64,000 nt of DNA from Flavobacterium sp. CG_23.5 (GTDB lineage: Bacteria > Bacteroidota > Bacteroidia > Flavobacteriales > Flavobacteriaceae). The notes beneath the pieces are model-generated. The model was not told the DNA's origin. It ran no database searches and saw only the letters and a program-made list of their open reading frames with translations. Positions 52,509 through 62,426 of this stretch are shown piece by piece (positions within the stretch are counted from its first letter, which is position 1; each line of letters starts with the position of its first letter). A program made the position numbers and the translations under genes. The DNA lies in the NCBI RefSeq assembly GCF_017875765.1, contig NZ_JAGGNA010000001.1, positions 3,251,001-3,315,000 on the forward strand, written 5' to 3'.

Positions 52509-54419
52509 ATGAAAGAAAAAAAATTAGACCTCAATTCGATTATTGGTTTTGTATTGATTTTTGGAATTTTGCTTTGGATAATGTACCAAAACAAACCAGA
52601 TGAAAAAGCTATTGCAGCTGAAAAAGCGCAAAAAGAATTAGTAATCAAGGAGGCTAAAGCCAAAGAATTATCTGATAAAACTTTAGCAACGGCTACTGTT
52701 GCAGTTGCTGCGACAGGAGATTCTACGCAACTGGCGCAAATACAAAAAACACTGGGGAATTTTGCTTATTCAGCTACACTTCCTTCCGCTAAAGCGACTT
52801 ACACTACTATTGAAAATGAATTTGTAAAATTAAAAATCGCGAATAAAGGAGGATATATTGTTAGCGCCACTTTGAAAAATTTTGAAAAATTTAAAAAAGG
52901 TTCAGGTCAATTAGTGGAGTTAATTAAAGATAATAATTCTGATTTAAATATTCAATTGTTGACAAGTGACAGCCGCACTTTAAATACCAAAGATTTGTAT
53001 TTTGAACCAACACTTACAAAAGTGGGTGCGGATCAAATCCTTTCTATGAAATTGAAAGCGGGTGCTAATGAATTTCTGGAATACAAATACATTTTAAAAC
53101 CGAAGGAATATATGGTTGGTTTTGACCTGCGTTCGCAAGGTTTGAACAAAGTTTTGAATACTGCTAAACCTTTGGATTTAGAATGGAATTTAAAAACATA
53201 TAGAACTGAAAAAAGCATTGCCTATGAAGATCGTTATACATTATTGAATTACGAGTATGGTGATGAGAAATTTAATTACGTAGGTGACGGAAAAGATAAA
53301 GAAGAAACTCCAGAAAACGTGAAGTTTATTGCTTTTAAGCAACATTTCTTTAGCACGATTTTGTTGACAGACACTCCTTTTGCAAAATCGACATTGAAAT
53401 CTCATAAATTAGTTGTTGACGAAAAAGTAGATACTACTTTTATTAAACAATTTAATGCAAAAGTACCTTTGGCTTTCACCAATGGGGAGTTAGATTACAA
53501 AATGAACTGGTATTTTGGACCATCAGATTATAAGACTTTAAATGATTACAATAAAAACTTAGAGAAAATTATTCCTTTAGGTTGGGGGATTTTTGGATGG
53601 ATTAACAAATTCGTATTTATTCCATTGTTTGGTTTTTTAAGTTCTTACATTGCTTATGGTATTGCGATAATTGTTTTTACAATTATCATAAAAATCGCCA
53701 TGTCACCTATTACTTATAAATCATTTTTGTCTCAGGCAAAAATGAAAGTATTGAAACCTGAAATTGCTGAATTAGGGGAGAAGTTCAATAAAGATCCAAT
53801 GAAGAAGCAACAGGAAACCATGAAATTATACAATAAAGCAGGTGTGAATCCTATGGCAGGATGTATTCCAGCCTTGATTCAGCTTCCTTTTATGTATGCT
53901 TCGTTTCAGTTTTTCCCATCCGCTTTCGAATTAAGACAAAAAAGCTTCCTTTGGGCAGATGATTTATCTTCTTTTGACCAAGTGGTAAAATTGCCTTTCC
54001 ATGTACCGCTTTACGGAGATCATATTAGTTTGTTTCCAATACTGGCTGCAATAGCGATTTTCTTTTATATGAAAATGACTTCTGGAGATCAACAAATGGC
54101 TGCGCCGCAACAAGAAGGAATGCCAGATATGGCCAAAATGATGAAATATATGATTTATATTTCGCCGTTAATGATGTTGATTTTCTTCAATAGTTATGGT
54201 GCAGGATTAAGTTTGTATAACTTTATTTCCAACTTGATTACGATTGGAATCATGTTTGTGATTAAAAATTATATTGTTGACAGCAACAAAATTCATGCTC
54301 AAATTCAAGAGAATAAATTGAAAGAGCCGAAAAAACAAGGTAAGTTTCAGCAAAAACTGCAAGCAGTTATGGAGCAAGCCGAGGCTCAAAAAGCATTGGA
54401 TAAAAAAAATAAAAAATAG
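52509..54419 (+). CDS. yidC: Membrane protein insertase YidC
   Basis: This 636-residue inner-membrane insertase has an N-terminal membrane helix (IIGFVLIFGILLWIMY), a large periplasmic domain (~80-340), then the conserved core with five helices: GWINKFVFIPLFGFLS, YKSFLSQAKMKVLKPE, the LYNKAGVNPMAGCIPALIQL signature, and SLYNFISNLITIGIMF. The Lys-rich C terminus faces the cytoplasm. It inserts and folds proteins with or without SecYEG. pyrG-yidC adjacency is common in flavobacteria. Confidence 0.95.
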   Translation: MKEKKLDLNSIIGFVLIFGILLWIMYQNKPDEKAIAAEKAQKELVIKEAKAKELSDKTLATATVAVAATGDSTQLAQIQKTLGNFAYSATLPSAKATYTTIENEFVKLKIANKGGYIVSATLKNFEKFKKGSGQLVELIKDNNSDLNIQLLTSDSRTLNTKDLYFEPTLTKVGADQILSMKLKAGANEFLEYKYILKPKEYMVGFDLRSQGLNKVLNTAKPLDLEWNLKTYRTEKSIAYEDRYTLLNYEYGDEKFNYVGDGKDKEETPENVKFIAFKQHFFSTILLTDTPFAKSTLKSHKLVVDEKVDTTFIKQFNAKVPLAFTNGELDYKMNWYFGPSDYKTLNDYNKNLEKIIPLGWGIFGWINKFVFIPLFGFLSSYIAYGIAIIVFTIIIKIAMSPITYKSFLSQAKMKVLKPEIAELGEKFNKDPMKKQQETMKLYNKAGVNPMAGCIPALIQLPFMYASFQFFPSAFELRQKSFLWADDLSSFDQVVKLPFHVPLYGDHISLFPILAAIAIFFYMKMTSGDQQMAAPQQEGMPDMAKMMKYMIYISPLMMLIFFNSYGAGLSLYNFISNLITIGIMFVIKNYIVDSNKIHAQIQENKLKEPKKQGKFQQKLQAVMEQAEAQKALDKKNKK

Positions 54420-54420
54420 A

Positions 54421-54452
54421 AAAAAAGCTCCCGAATATTTTGGGAGCTTTTT
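54421..54452 (+). terminator. Terminator after yidC
   Basis: AAAAAAGCTCCC / GGGAGCTTTTTT with a 9-nt loop, directly after the stop codon. Confidence 0.9.
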
Positions 54453-54503
54453 TATTTAGGTACAATTTTTGTTATTTGAATTCGTTAAACTATAAAAGTA
54501 ATT

Positions 54504-55217
54504 ATGAGAACCATTTATAAAAAAGGATTATTACTATTGATTTTTTTCAATGTGTTTTTTATTCAAGCTCAAACAGATTTCAATAAATTAGATGAAAAAG
54601 GTAAAAAGCATGGGGTATGGAAAGGGTATTATGAGGAATCAAAGCGAACAAGATATGAAGGAAGCTTTATTCATGGAAAAGAATCCGGTGTGTTTAATTT
54701 TTATGATGACACTAAAGCAAAATCCATAATTGCCACTCGAGAATTCAACGCAAAGGATAATTCTGCGTACACAATTTTTTATGATCAAAATAAAAATAAA
54801 GTGAGCGAAGGAAAGGTGGTGAATAAATTATTTGAAGGGCAGTGGAAATATTATCATCTCGCTTCAAAAAACATCATGTCAACCGAAAATTATAAATCGG
54901 GAAAACTAGAAGGTTTGAGAAGTGTTTATTACCCGAGCGGAAAAATAGCGGAACAAATTAATTATAAAAACAATTTGAAAGAAGGCGTTTATAAAAAATA
55001 TACCGAAAACGGAATTGTACTTGAAGAATCTATTTTTAAAAATAACGAGTATAATGGGATTGCTGTTTTTAAAGATGTGGATGGTAATACGGTTTCCAAA
55101 GGATTGTTTTCAAACGGTAAGAAATCAGGTGTTTGGCAGTTTTTTGAAAAAGGGAAGCCAGTTAAAAATGTGAATATGAGTGTTCCTGAAAATGCTACAA
55201 AATCCAAAAACAATTAA
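54504..55217 (+). CDS. Secreted MORN-like repeat protein (YwqK type)
   Basis: This 237-residue protein has a signal peptide (to IQAQ). Repeated G-x-W/x-x-Y units (HGVWKGYYEESKRTRYEGSF, ESGVFNFYDD, EGQWKYYHL, EGLRSVYYPSGKI, EGVYKKYTENG, SGVWQFFEKG) match MORN/YwqK-type repeats. Databases often label these toxin-antitoxin YwqK antitoxins, but the signal peptide and repeats suggest an extracytoplasmic structural or scaffolding role. Monocistronic. Confidence 0.8.
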   Translation: MRTIYKKGLLLLIFFNVFFIQAQTDFNKLDEKGKKHGVWKGYYEESKRTRYEGSFIHGKESGVFNFYDDTKAKSIIATREFNAKDNSAYTIFYDQNKNKVSEGKVVNKLFEGQWKYYHLASKNIMSTENYKSGKLEGLRSVYYPSGKIAEQINYKNNLKEGVYKKYTENGIVLEESIFKNNEYNGIAVFKDVDGNTVSKGLFSNGKKSGVWQFFEKGKPVKNVNMSVPENATKSKNN

Positions 55218-55252
55218 CGAGAGACTTAACAAATACTGTTGTAAATCTTTTG

Positions 55253-55260
55253 TAACTTTG
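55253..55260 (+). promoter_or_regulatory. TAnnTTTG promoter box for mnmA
   Basis: TAACTTTG lies 29 bp before the mnmA ATG. Confidence 0.6.
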
Positions 55261-55289
55261 CACCCTTATAAAATTATAATTTTTTGAAG

Positions 55290-56477
55290 ATGAAGCGAGT
55301 TGTTGTAGGACTTTCTGGAGGTGTAGATTCAAGTGTTGCTGCCTATTTATTGCAACAACAAGGATATGAGGTCATAGGCCTTTTTATGAAAAATTGGCAT
55401 GATGATTCTGTTACTATTTCCAATGAATGCCCATGGCTGGAAGATAGTAATGACGCACTTTTGGTAGCCGAAAAATTGGGGATTCCTTTTCAAACGGTTG
55501 ATTTAAGCGAAGAATACAAAGAGAAAATCGTTGATTACATGTTCAACGAATATGAAAAAGGACGCACTCCAAACCCAGATGTTCTTTGTAACCGCGAAAT
55601 AAAATTTGACGTTTTTATGAAAATTGCAATGAGTCTTGGCGCTGATTATGTAGCAACAGGTCATTATTGCAGGAAAGGTGAAATTGATGTCAATGGAGAA
55701 CCTGTTTATCAATTATTAGCCGGTGCGGATAATAACAAAGATCAATCTTATTTTCTTTGTCAATTATCACAAGAACAATTGGCAAAATCTTTGTTTCCAA
55801 TTGGTGAATTAACAAAGCCGGAAGTTCGCGAAATTGCGGCTCAAATGGATTTGGTTACAGCCGAAAAGAAAGATTCGCAAGGATTGTGTTTCATAGGAAA
55901 AGTTCGTTTACCCGAATTTTTGCAACAAAAATTGCAACCTAAAGACGGGTTGATTATTCAAATCGATAAAAACAACCCAGTTTACACTTTAGATGAAGTA
56001 GAAGGTTTGTCTCTTGAAGATGGATTATTGTTGGAAGCAAAAAAAATAGATTACACTCCAGAAATGGGAAAAGTAGTTGGGAAACATCAAGGGGCTCATT
56101 ATTTTACAACGGGTCAGCGAAAAGGATTGAATGTAGGAGGGACAACGGATCCTTTATTTATAATTTCAACAAATGTCTTAACCAATACTATTTATACGGG
56201 ATTAAGCAGTCAGCATCCTGGATTGTTTAAAAAAGCATTGTTTGTCGAAAAATCTGAAGTACACTGGATTCGTACTGATTTGGCATTAGCCAATGGAGAA
56301 ACTATGGATGTGATGGCAAGAATCCGTTATAGACAACCTTTACAAAAAGCCACCTTACATCAGTTTGAAAATGGAATGTATGTTGCTTTTGAGGAACCAC
56401 AATCCGCTATAACTGAAGGGCAATTTGTTGCTTGGTATTTAGCTGATGAATTAGTTGGTTCGGGAGTTATTTCTTAG
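55290..56477 (+). CDS. mnmA: tRNA-specific 2-thiouridylase MnmA
   Basis: This 395-residue protein thiolates U34 of Lys, Glu and Gln tRNAs. It has the N-type ATP pyrophosphatase loop [10 protein letters not shown], catalytic Cys100 in VLCNREIKF, persulfide Cys200 in [10 protein letters not shown], and the central [17 protein letters not shown] segment ([15 protein letters not shown]). The C-terminal beta-barrel ends AVAFE-like ([20 protein letters not shown]). Both cysteines are present. The ATG at 55290 gives the canonical [11 protein letters not shown] start. Confidence 0.95.
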   Translation: MKRVVVGLSGGVDSSVAAYLLQQQGYEVIGLFMKNWHDDSVTISNECPWLEDSNDALLVAEKLGIPFQTVDLSEEYKEKIVDYMFNEYEKGRTPNPDVLCNREIKFDVFMKIAMSLGADYVATGHYCRKGEIDVNGEPVYQLLAGADNNKDQSYFLCQLSQEQLAKSLFPIGELTKPEVREIAAQMDLVTAEKKDSQGLCFIGKVRLPEFLQQKLQPKDGLIIQIDKNNPVYTLDEVEGLSLEDGLLLEAKKIDYTPEMGKVVGKHQGAHYFTTGQRKGLNVGGTTDPLFIISTNVLTNTIYTGLSSQHPGLFKKALFVEKSEVHWIRTDLALANGETMDVMARIRYRQPLQKATLHQFENGMYVAFEEPQSAITEGQFVAWYLADELVGSGVIS

Positions 56478-56588
56478 TTTAGTATTTTATTTGTAACAAG
56501 CATACAAATAGTGTCGTTATCTTAAATGAAATAAAATCACAAATTCGATTATTCACTGTTTTTTTTATGAAGCCATAACAGATTAACT

Positions 56589-58205
56589 ATGAAAAAACTC
56601 TATATATTTCTTTTGATATTTACCACAGCGACTGTTTTTTCTCAAGAACAAGATGCTTGGGTTTACTTTAATTCAAAACCGAATTCTCAAATTTATTTTG
56701 ACTCGCCTTTGCAAATGCTTTCACAGCGAGCTTTGGATAGAAGGACCAATCAAAATATTGCTTTAGATTCTAAAGATATTCCTGTTGAGAAATCTTATAT
56801 TAACCAAGTAAAATCCGTTGTGGGAGTTTCTGTTTTAGCCAAATCAAAATGGCTGAACGCGATTCATGTTCGAGGCACACAAGCATTGATAAATTCGCTA
56901 AAAACATTTTCCTTCGTCAATAAAATAGATTTTGCTGATAAATCGCTGAATGTTGCTGGTAAAATTGCAAAGGCGGTAAGAATTAGAAAGACAAGCAAGA
57001 GTACAAAAACTAAAATTGATTATGCTTATGGAACCTCGGCAAATCAAATTCAGATGCTCAACGGACAAAAATTGCACCAACAGAATTACACGGGTTCAGG
57101 TAAAATAATAGCAGTTTTAGATGCCGGTTTTCCAGGAGTAAATACAGCTCAGCCTTTTCAAAGATTAAGAGATAACAACCAAATTTTGGGAGGTTATAAT
57201 TTTGTGTTGAGAAATCCTGATTTTTATGGAGGCGATTCCCATGGAACATCAGTGCTTTCCACTATGGGCGGTTATAAAGATAATTCATTAGTTGGCACGG
57301 CGCCTGATGCTTCCTACTATTTATTTATCACCGAAGATGATACTTCTGAAAATCCAATTGAGGAATCGCTTTGGGTTGAAGCTGCAGAGAAATCAGATAG
57401 TTTAGGAGTGGATATCATAAATACTTCGTTGGGCTATTTTGATTACGATAACAAAGCGTACAGTCATACTTATAGTGAAATGAATGGTACAACAACTTTC
57501 ATGTCTCGTGGGGCCGAAATTGCGTTTAGTCGGGGGATGATTATAGTGACGGCAGCTGGTAACTCAGGAAACTCATTAGATCCACATATTGCAGTGCCGG
57601 CCGATGCGGTTTCCGTAATTGCGGTTGGAGCAGTAAATTCAGCAAAATCAGTAGCGTCATTTAGCTCAATTGGTCCTTCATTTGATAATAGAATAAAACC
57701 GGATGTTATGGCACAAGGACAATCTGATATTGTGTCTGATCAATTTGGAAATATAGTGACCGCAAACGGGACTTCATTTTCTAGTCCAATTATGTCAGGA
57801 ATGGTTGCTTGTTTATGGCAGGCATTTCCACTCAAAACAAATAAAGAAATCAGAGAATTAATAATTAAATCAGCAGATAGATTCGCAACGCCAAACAATC
57901 AATATGGTTTTGGTATTCCGGATTTTAGTTTGGCTTTGACCAATGCACTGTCCTTAAATACTTTTTCAAAAAATGATTTTATAGTGTATCCAAATCCAGT
58001 AAATGATTCGATATCTGTTTTTTTGCCAGAAGGCTATGACAAAGGATCAATTTTTATTTACACTATTTTAGGTCAAAAAATATTAGAAAACAATATTACA
58101 AGTCAAACATCGAATATTTCGTTGAAATTTCTTGACAACGGAATATACGTTTACAAATTAGAATCGGGTATTTTTTCTAAAACCGGAAAAATCATAAAGC
58201 AATAA
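56589..58205 (+). CDS. Secreted S8 family serine protease (subtilase) with T9SS tail
   Basis: This 538-residue protein has a signal peptide (to VFSQ), a pro-region (~20-150), and a subtilase domain with Asp178 (AVLDAGFPG), His218 (GGDSHGTSV), oxyanion Asn325 (AAGNSGNS) and Ser396 (NGTSFSSPIMSG). All catalytic residues are present. The last ~75 residues (YPNPVNDSISVFLP ... NGIYVYKLESG ... KTGKIIKQ) are a type A T9SS sorting domain, so the protease is exported through the outer membrane. It differs from the adhesin tails. 15 bp before the next gene. Confidence 0.93.
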   Translation: MKKLYIFLLIFTTATVFSQEQDAWVYFNSKPNSQIYFDSPLQMLSQRALDRRTNQNIALDSKDIPVEKSYINQVKSVVGVSVLAKSKWLNAIHVRGTQALINSLKTFSFVNKIDFADKSLNVAGKIAKAVRIRKTSKSTKTKIDYAYGTSANQIQMLNGQKLHQQNYTGSGKIIAVLDAGFPGVNTAQPFQRLRDNNQILGGYNFVLRNPDFYGGDSHGTSVLSTMGGYKDNSLVGTAPDASYYLFITEDDTSENPIEESLWVEAAEKSDSLGVDIINTSLGYFDYDNKAYSHTYSEMNGTTTFMSRGAEIAFSRGMIIVTAAGNSGNSLDPHIAVPADAVSVIAVGAVNSAKSVASFSSIGPSFDNRIKPDVMAQGQSDIVSDQFGNIVTANGTSFSSPIMSGMVACLWQAFPLKTNKEIRELIIKSADRFATPNNQYGFGIPDFSLALTNALSLNTFSKNDFIVYPNPVNDSISVFLPEGYDKGSIFIYTILGQKILENNITSQTSNISLKFLDNGIYVYKLESGIFSKTGKIIKQ

Positions 58206-58220
58206 TCTACAATAAAGCAG

Positions 58221-59183
58221 ATGAATAGAATTACAGAGCTCTTCAATATTCAATATCCTATTATTCAAGCTGGAATGATTTGGAATAGTGGTTATAAATT
58301 AGCGAGTGCAGTAAGTAATGCGGGTGGTTTAGGAATAATAGGTGCGGGTTCTATGTATCCCGAAGTTTTACGAGAACATATTCAAAAATGCAAAAAAGCA
58401 ACGCAAAAACCTTTTGGTGTTAATGTTCCAATGTTATATCCAAATGTTGAAGAAATAATGAAAATTATAGTCGATGAAGGAGTGAAAATAGTTTTTACAT
58501 CGGCTGGAAATCCAAAAACTTGGACTTCCTATTTAAAAGAAAATGGTATAATAGTTGTTCATGTGGTCAGTAGTTCGGTATTTGCTTTAAAAGCAGAAGC
58601 AGCTGGAGTTGATGCTATTGTTGCCGAAGGATTTGAAGCGGGAGGACACAACGGAAGGGACGAAACTACTACTTTTACCTTGATTCCCATGGTAAAAGAA
58701 CATATCAAAATTCCGCTGATTGCTGCCGGAGGTATTGCTACTGGTCGCGGAATGCTTGCGGCAATGGTTTTAGGTGCCGACGGCGTTCAGGTAGGGAGTA
58801 GATTTGCAGCTTCGCTGGAATCGTCAGCACACGAAAATTTCAAGAAGACTATCATCGATGTCAAAGAAGGGGATACGCAGTTGACCTTGAAAGAATTGGC
58901 TCCTGTCCGATTGATAAAAAATAAGTTTTACCAGGACCTTGAAGATTTGTATGAGACATGTCCAACAAAAGAAGAGTTAACGGAATTATTAGGCAGAGCA
59001 AGAGCTAAACGTGGGATGTTTGAAGGCGATTTAATCGAAGGGGAGTTGGAGATTGGTCAAGTTGCGGGATTAATTCACGAAATTAAGCCTGCGGCAGAAA
59101 TCCTTTTAGAAATGATAACTGACTTTCAAAACGCCAGAAAAGAGGTTACTAAATTTGATTTTAATTTTTTACACAATGACTAA
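58221..59183 (+). CDS. Nitronate monooxygenase / FabK-like flavoprotein
   Basis: This 320-residue FMN-dependent TIM-barrel protein begins MNRITELFNIQYPIIQAGM, with GGLGIIGAGSMYPE, KPFGVNVPML, IVAEGFEAGGHNGRD (catalytic His region), PLIAAGGIATGRGM and GADGVQVGSRFAAS. Nitronate monooxygenases and enoyl-ACP reductase FabK share this family; the N-terminal half and AEG-x-EAGGHNG look close to FabK, so a fatty-acid role is possible. Cytosolic. Overlaps the next gene by 8 bp. Confidence 0.85.
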   Translation: MNRITELFNIQYPIIQAGMIWNSGYKLASAVSNAGGLGIIGAGSMYPEVLREHIQKCKKATQKPFGVNVPMLYPNVEEIMKIIVDEGVKIVFTSAGNPKTWTSYLKENGIIVVHVVSSSVFALKAEAAGVDAIVAEGFEAGGHNGRDETTTFTLIPMVKEHIKIPLIAAGGIATGRGMLAAMVLGADGVQVGSRFAASLESSAHENFKKTIIDVKEGDTQLTLKELAPVRLIKNKFYQDLEDLYETCPTKEELTELLGRARAKRGMFEGDLIEGELEIGQVAGLIHEIKPAAEILLEMITDFQNARKEVTKFDFNFLHND

Positions 59184-59586
59184 AACAAAAATATATATTA
59201 TTTTGCTTTTTTTAGGTTTAGGCTTGCAGCAGTCGTATGGTCAAAATTATAAATTTAAAACATCAGGTTTTAGTGTTTTGCAAAAAAACGAAAAAGGCAA
59301 GTGGGGAAAATGGTCTGATTTAGATTTGGTCAATATTTTGGTATCATTGGACACTAATAAAAACAGAATTGTAATCTATTCTCAAATCATTCAATTGTTT
59401 GAAATTATAGATTATCAACCAACAGAAGAAAATGATACAGATATAGTTTATTCGTTTACTTGCAAAGATAATAATGGAGAGGACTGCACGCTGTCTATTA
59501 TCACGAGAAAGAAGCAAGATAATAGAAAGCAGCTATATGTGAATTATGATAATAGAATTATAGTTTATAATATTTTCAATATGTAA
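59176..59586 (+). CDS. Small secreted hypothetical protein
   Basis: This 136-residue protein from the ATG at 59176 (8-bp overlap with the previous gene) has a signal peptide (LLFLGLGLQQSYGQ). The mature part is short, Lys/Asp-rich and beta-like (KTSGFSVLQKNEKGKWGKWSD, YSFTCKDNNGEDCTLSI) with one Cys pair. Family not recognised. Translational coupling to the flavoprotein gene is likely. Confidence 0.65.
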   Translation: MTKTKIYIILLFLGLGLQQSYGQNYKFKTSGFSVLQKNEKGKWGKWSDLDLVNILVSLDTNKNRIVIYSQIIQLFEIIDYQPTEENDTDIVYSFTCKDNNGEDCTLSIITRKKQDNRKQLYVNYDNRIIVYNIFNM

Positions 59587-59665
59587 TTATGTGAAAAAAG
59601 TCACTAAGAATGACTTTTTTTAATGACAATTCGAAAGAAAATAATTAGTTTTTAAGTTGTGACTG

Positions 59666-60100
59666 CTAATCAATATCCTTAATAAATTCATCATATTCTA
59701 AATAGAATAACTCTAAAGCATTCATTTTCTCGTTGTAAAAATCAAAGATTTCATCCCAGTATTTTCGATTGCTAACACCTACTCCTAATTTTTCAACCCA
59801 AATTCGGCTAATAGTTTTGCCGTTTTCAAGAGTATATTCTTTTTCAAATACTAAATCTTTGACAAATTCTTCTTCAAGGATGTTTTTCAGTGCTGTTATT
59901 TTATCAAAATAAGCAATACGTTTTTCATCATTGCGATGCTCAATATCAATTAATACTTGTGCTTTTTTATTGTCCACATAAAATTTAAAGGAGAAATCTT
60001 TGATTTTTGTATCATAAAGCACCCATTTTCTAGGATATTTATCGGCGAATGTGACCCAGAATTCTCGCTTTAATTTTTGAGTTTCTTCTTTACTATACAT
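59666..60100 (-). CDS. DUF4268 domain-containing protein
   Basis: This 144-residue protein fits DUF4268: MYSKEETQKLKREFWVTF, FSFKFYVDNKKAQVLIDIEH, RIAYFDKITALKNILEEEF and SRIWVEKLGVGVSNRKYWDE. Soluble, cytosolic, function unknown; the fold is sometimes linked to DNA modification or defence modules, but here it stands alone among core genes. Confidence 0.8.
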   Translation of the reverse strand: MYSKEETQKLKREFWVTFADKYPRKWVLYDTKIKDFSFKFYVDNKKAQVLIDIEHRNDEKRIAYFDKITALKNILEEEFVKDLVFEKEYTLENGKTISRIWVEKLGVGVSNRKYWDEIFDFYNEKMNALELFYLEYDEFIKDID

Positions 60101-60190
60101 TTTATTGGCTTTTAATTTAGAAAATTTGCATTGCGTTAATTTCTAAACTATATTTATATATGTTTTAAAGTGCAAAAATAGACTTTGATT

Positions 60191-60835
60191 ATGGATTTTC
60201 AAGAGTTTTTAGAATATGTTCCTAAATTAATGACAGCAGAACTTCCTGCTCAGGTTTCGCATATCAAAATGGCACCGTTAGAAAGAATCGAAAGTTTGAA
60301 AAATTTTGATATTGAAAGCAAAAAACCAAAAATTGCTGCCGTTATGATGCTGCTTTATCCCAAAAACGGAAAAACGCATTTGGTCCTTATTGTCCGAAAT
60401 TCCTATAAAGGTGTACATTCTGCCCAGATTGCATTTCCCGGAGGTAAATATGAGTCTAAAGATGAAATTTTTGAGAATACAGCTTTGAGGGAAACGCATG
60501 AGGAAGTGGGAGTTCATCCAGATAATATGGAAATTATTAAGACATTTACACCCATGTATATCCCACCAAGTGATTTTATGGTCCATCCTTTTTTAGGGAT
60601 TTGCAAACAAGAAATTATTTTTGTACCAGATCCTACTGAAGTCGCAAATATAATTGAACTTCCTTTGATGGTTTTTTTGAGTGACGCAATTCTCACTGAT
60701 GCGAAAATGACTACTTCGTATGCTAACGAAATTAGTGTTCCTGCTTTTAAAATTGAAGAACACATTGTTTGGGGAGCTACAGCAATGATGTTAAGTGAGT
60801 TGAAAGATGTTGTGAAAGGTGTTTTAGAAAGCTGA
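60191..60835 (+). CDS. Nudix hydrolase, CoA pyrophosphatase type
   Basis: This 214-residue protein has a Nudix box starting at Gly84 (FPGGKYESKDE) and continuing to RETHEEVGV, with all conserved Gly, Arg and Glu present. N-terminal KPKIAAVMMLLYPKNGKTHLV and the post-box PMYIPPSDFMVHPFLG match the NudL/CoA pyrophosphatase branch, which splits CoA into 4'-phosphopantetheine and 3',5'-ADP. The ATG at 60191 was preferred to an in-frame TTG. Confidence 0.85.
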   Translation: MDFQEFLEYVPKLMTAELPAQVSHIKMAPLERIESLKNFDIESKKPKIAAVMMLLYPKNGKTHLVLIVRNSYKGVHSAQIAFPGGKYESKDEIFENTALRETHEEVGVHPDNMEIIKTFTPMYIPPSDFMVHPFLGICKQEIIFVPDPTEVANIIELPLMVFLSDAILTDAKMTTSYANEISVPAFKIEEHIVWGATAMMLSELKDVVKGVLES

Positions 60836-60926
60836 AAATGATCTTATTTTACGAATGAAATTGATAATGAACTACAAATATAAATTTCGTAGATTCGCCA
60901 AATAAATATAAAAAATACATATTTTT

Positions 60927-61736
60927 ATGGGATTATTTAAGAGAAATCCTTTTGGTCACATACTATTTATTAAAAAATGGTTAATCCGAATTTTTGGAGT
61001 AATTACGCATAGACGTTATAGAGGTTTCAATGAATTACAAATTGAAGGTTCTGAAATAATTAGAAATTTACCAGATACGAATGTTCTTTTTGTATCCAAT
61101 CACCAAACCTATTTTGCCGATGTTGTGGCAATGTTTCACGTTTTCAATGCCAGTTTGAATGGGCGCGATGATACTATCAAAAATGTGTGCTATATGTGGC
61201 AACCAAAATTGAATATCTATTATGTTGCTGCCAAAGAGACTATGCAAGCAGGTTTATTGCCCCGAATCATGGCTTATGCAGGAGCAATTTCTGTGGAGAG
61301 AACTTGGCGAGCGAAAGGCGAGGACGTAACAGAAAAGAAGAATATCAACCCAGATGATACTCAAAAAATTGGAATAGCGTTAAAGGACGGATGGGTCATC
61401 ACTTTTCCGCAAGGAACCACTAAGTCATTCAAGCCTGTTCGTAAAGGAACAGCTCACATCATTATGCAACAAAGACCTATAGTTGTCCCCATCGTTATTG
61501 ACGGCTTTCGTCGTTCTTTCGACAAAAAAGGATTACGCATGAAAAAGAAAGGAATTCTTCAGTCCTTTATTATCAAGGAACCATTGGATATTGATTATGA
61601 TAATGATACCATTGATGAAATTGTCGAAAAAGTAGAATATGCCATCGAGCAACATCCATCATTTCTAAAAGTAATTCCTGCAGAAATAATAAAAGAAGCG
61701 GAAGAACTAAATAAAACCCGTCGTTGGGAATATTAA
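60927..61736 (+). CDS. 1-acyl-sn-glycerol-3-phosphate acyltransferase-like protein (PlsC family)
   Basis: This 269-residue membrane-associated acyltransferase has block I SNHQTYFADV, block III FPQGTTKSFKPVRKGTAHI and IVVPIVIDGF. The His-Asp pair is spaced HX5D (His59, Asp65) instead of the usual HX4D; the remaining motifs look normal, so either activity tolerates this or it acts on a different acyl acceptor (lipid A, aminolipid). The N terminus is amphipathic. Confidence 0.82.
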   Translation: MGLFKRNPFGHILFIKKWLIRIFGVITHRRYRGFNELQIEGSEIIRNLPDTNVLFVSNHQTYFADVVAMFHVFNASLNGRDDTIKNVCYMWQPKLNIYYVAAKETMQAGLLPRIMAYAGAISVERTWRAKGEDVTEKKNINPDDTQKIGIALKDGWVITFPQGTTKSFKPVRKGTAHIIMQQRPIVVPIVIDGFRRSFDKKGLRMKKKGILQSFIIKEPLDIDYDNDTIDEIVEKVEYAIEQHPSFLKVIPAEIIKEAEELNKTRRWEY

Positions 61737-61793
61737 TTTAGAGAAAAGTCATAAGAGGAAAAATCAACAATAGTTCAATTAATTACTTTCCAC

Positions 61794-62426
61794 TTAAAGA
61801 TCTATCTTCTTTAATTCTTTATAATTTGCATACAATCTTCTAAGTAGAATGCCATACAGCAATCTGTAAAAAAGCCAAAATATACCAAAAAACACAGCAA
61901 TAGTGAATAATAAAACTCCCGCTGTAATGAGCATTATTTGCCCGTCATTTGCTATTTTGTCTCTCAGAACACTCATTTCAGGATTAAAAACAAAAGCAAT
62001 TGTAAATGCGATAATACAATATACTATAATCATCCCCAGATTGTACCACACATAATATTGAACAGTTTTCCTAGTTTTTAGGATGTCCTGCATTAATTGT
62101 TTTGTAGAAACAGTAGTACTAATATTGATATAGTTTTTATAAAATACACGAATAAAAACCAGTACAACTCCATAATTAAAATAGTTCAAGACATCAATAA
62201 ATGTTATTATTTCAGGCTGTTTAATTTGCTTTAAATATCCGTCGGAGTCAAAACAAAAATTCAAACACGTCCACAATAAAACCTCCAAAACACTAATAAT
62301 TAAGATCCACTTCACTATCGAAGACGATTTTTTATGGATCATTTTGTAAATTTCAATTTCCGAAACCTGTTCAAAAGAATCCGTGTTCTTTTGCCAATCT
62401 TTTTTCAATAAATCCAGCTCTTTCAT
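61794..62426 (-). CDS. Four-helix membrane protein downstream of a sigma factor
   Basis: This 210-residue protein has a charged cytoplasmic start (MKELDLLKKDWQKNTDSFEQ) and ~4 membrane helices (WILIISVLEVLLW, VVLVFIRVFYKNYI, WYNLGMIIVYCIIAFTIAF, LLFTIAVFFGIFWLFYRLLY). Its ATG overlaps the sigma factor stop (ATGA), so the two are translationally coupled. Position suggests an anti-sigma or regulatory role, but no anti-sigma domain is visible. Confidence 0.75.
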   Translation of the reverse strand: MKELDLLKKDWQKNTDSFEQVSEIEIYKMIHKKSSSIVKWILIISVLEVLLWTCLNFCFDSDGYLKQIKQPEIITFIDVLNYFNYGVVLVFIRVFYKNYINISTTVSTKQLMQDILKTRKTVQYYVWYNLGMIIVYCIIAFTIAFVFNPEMSVLRDKIANDGQIMLITAGVLLFTIAVFFGIFWLFYRLLYGILLRRLYANYKELKKIDL

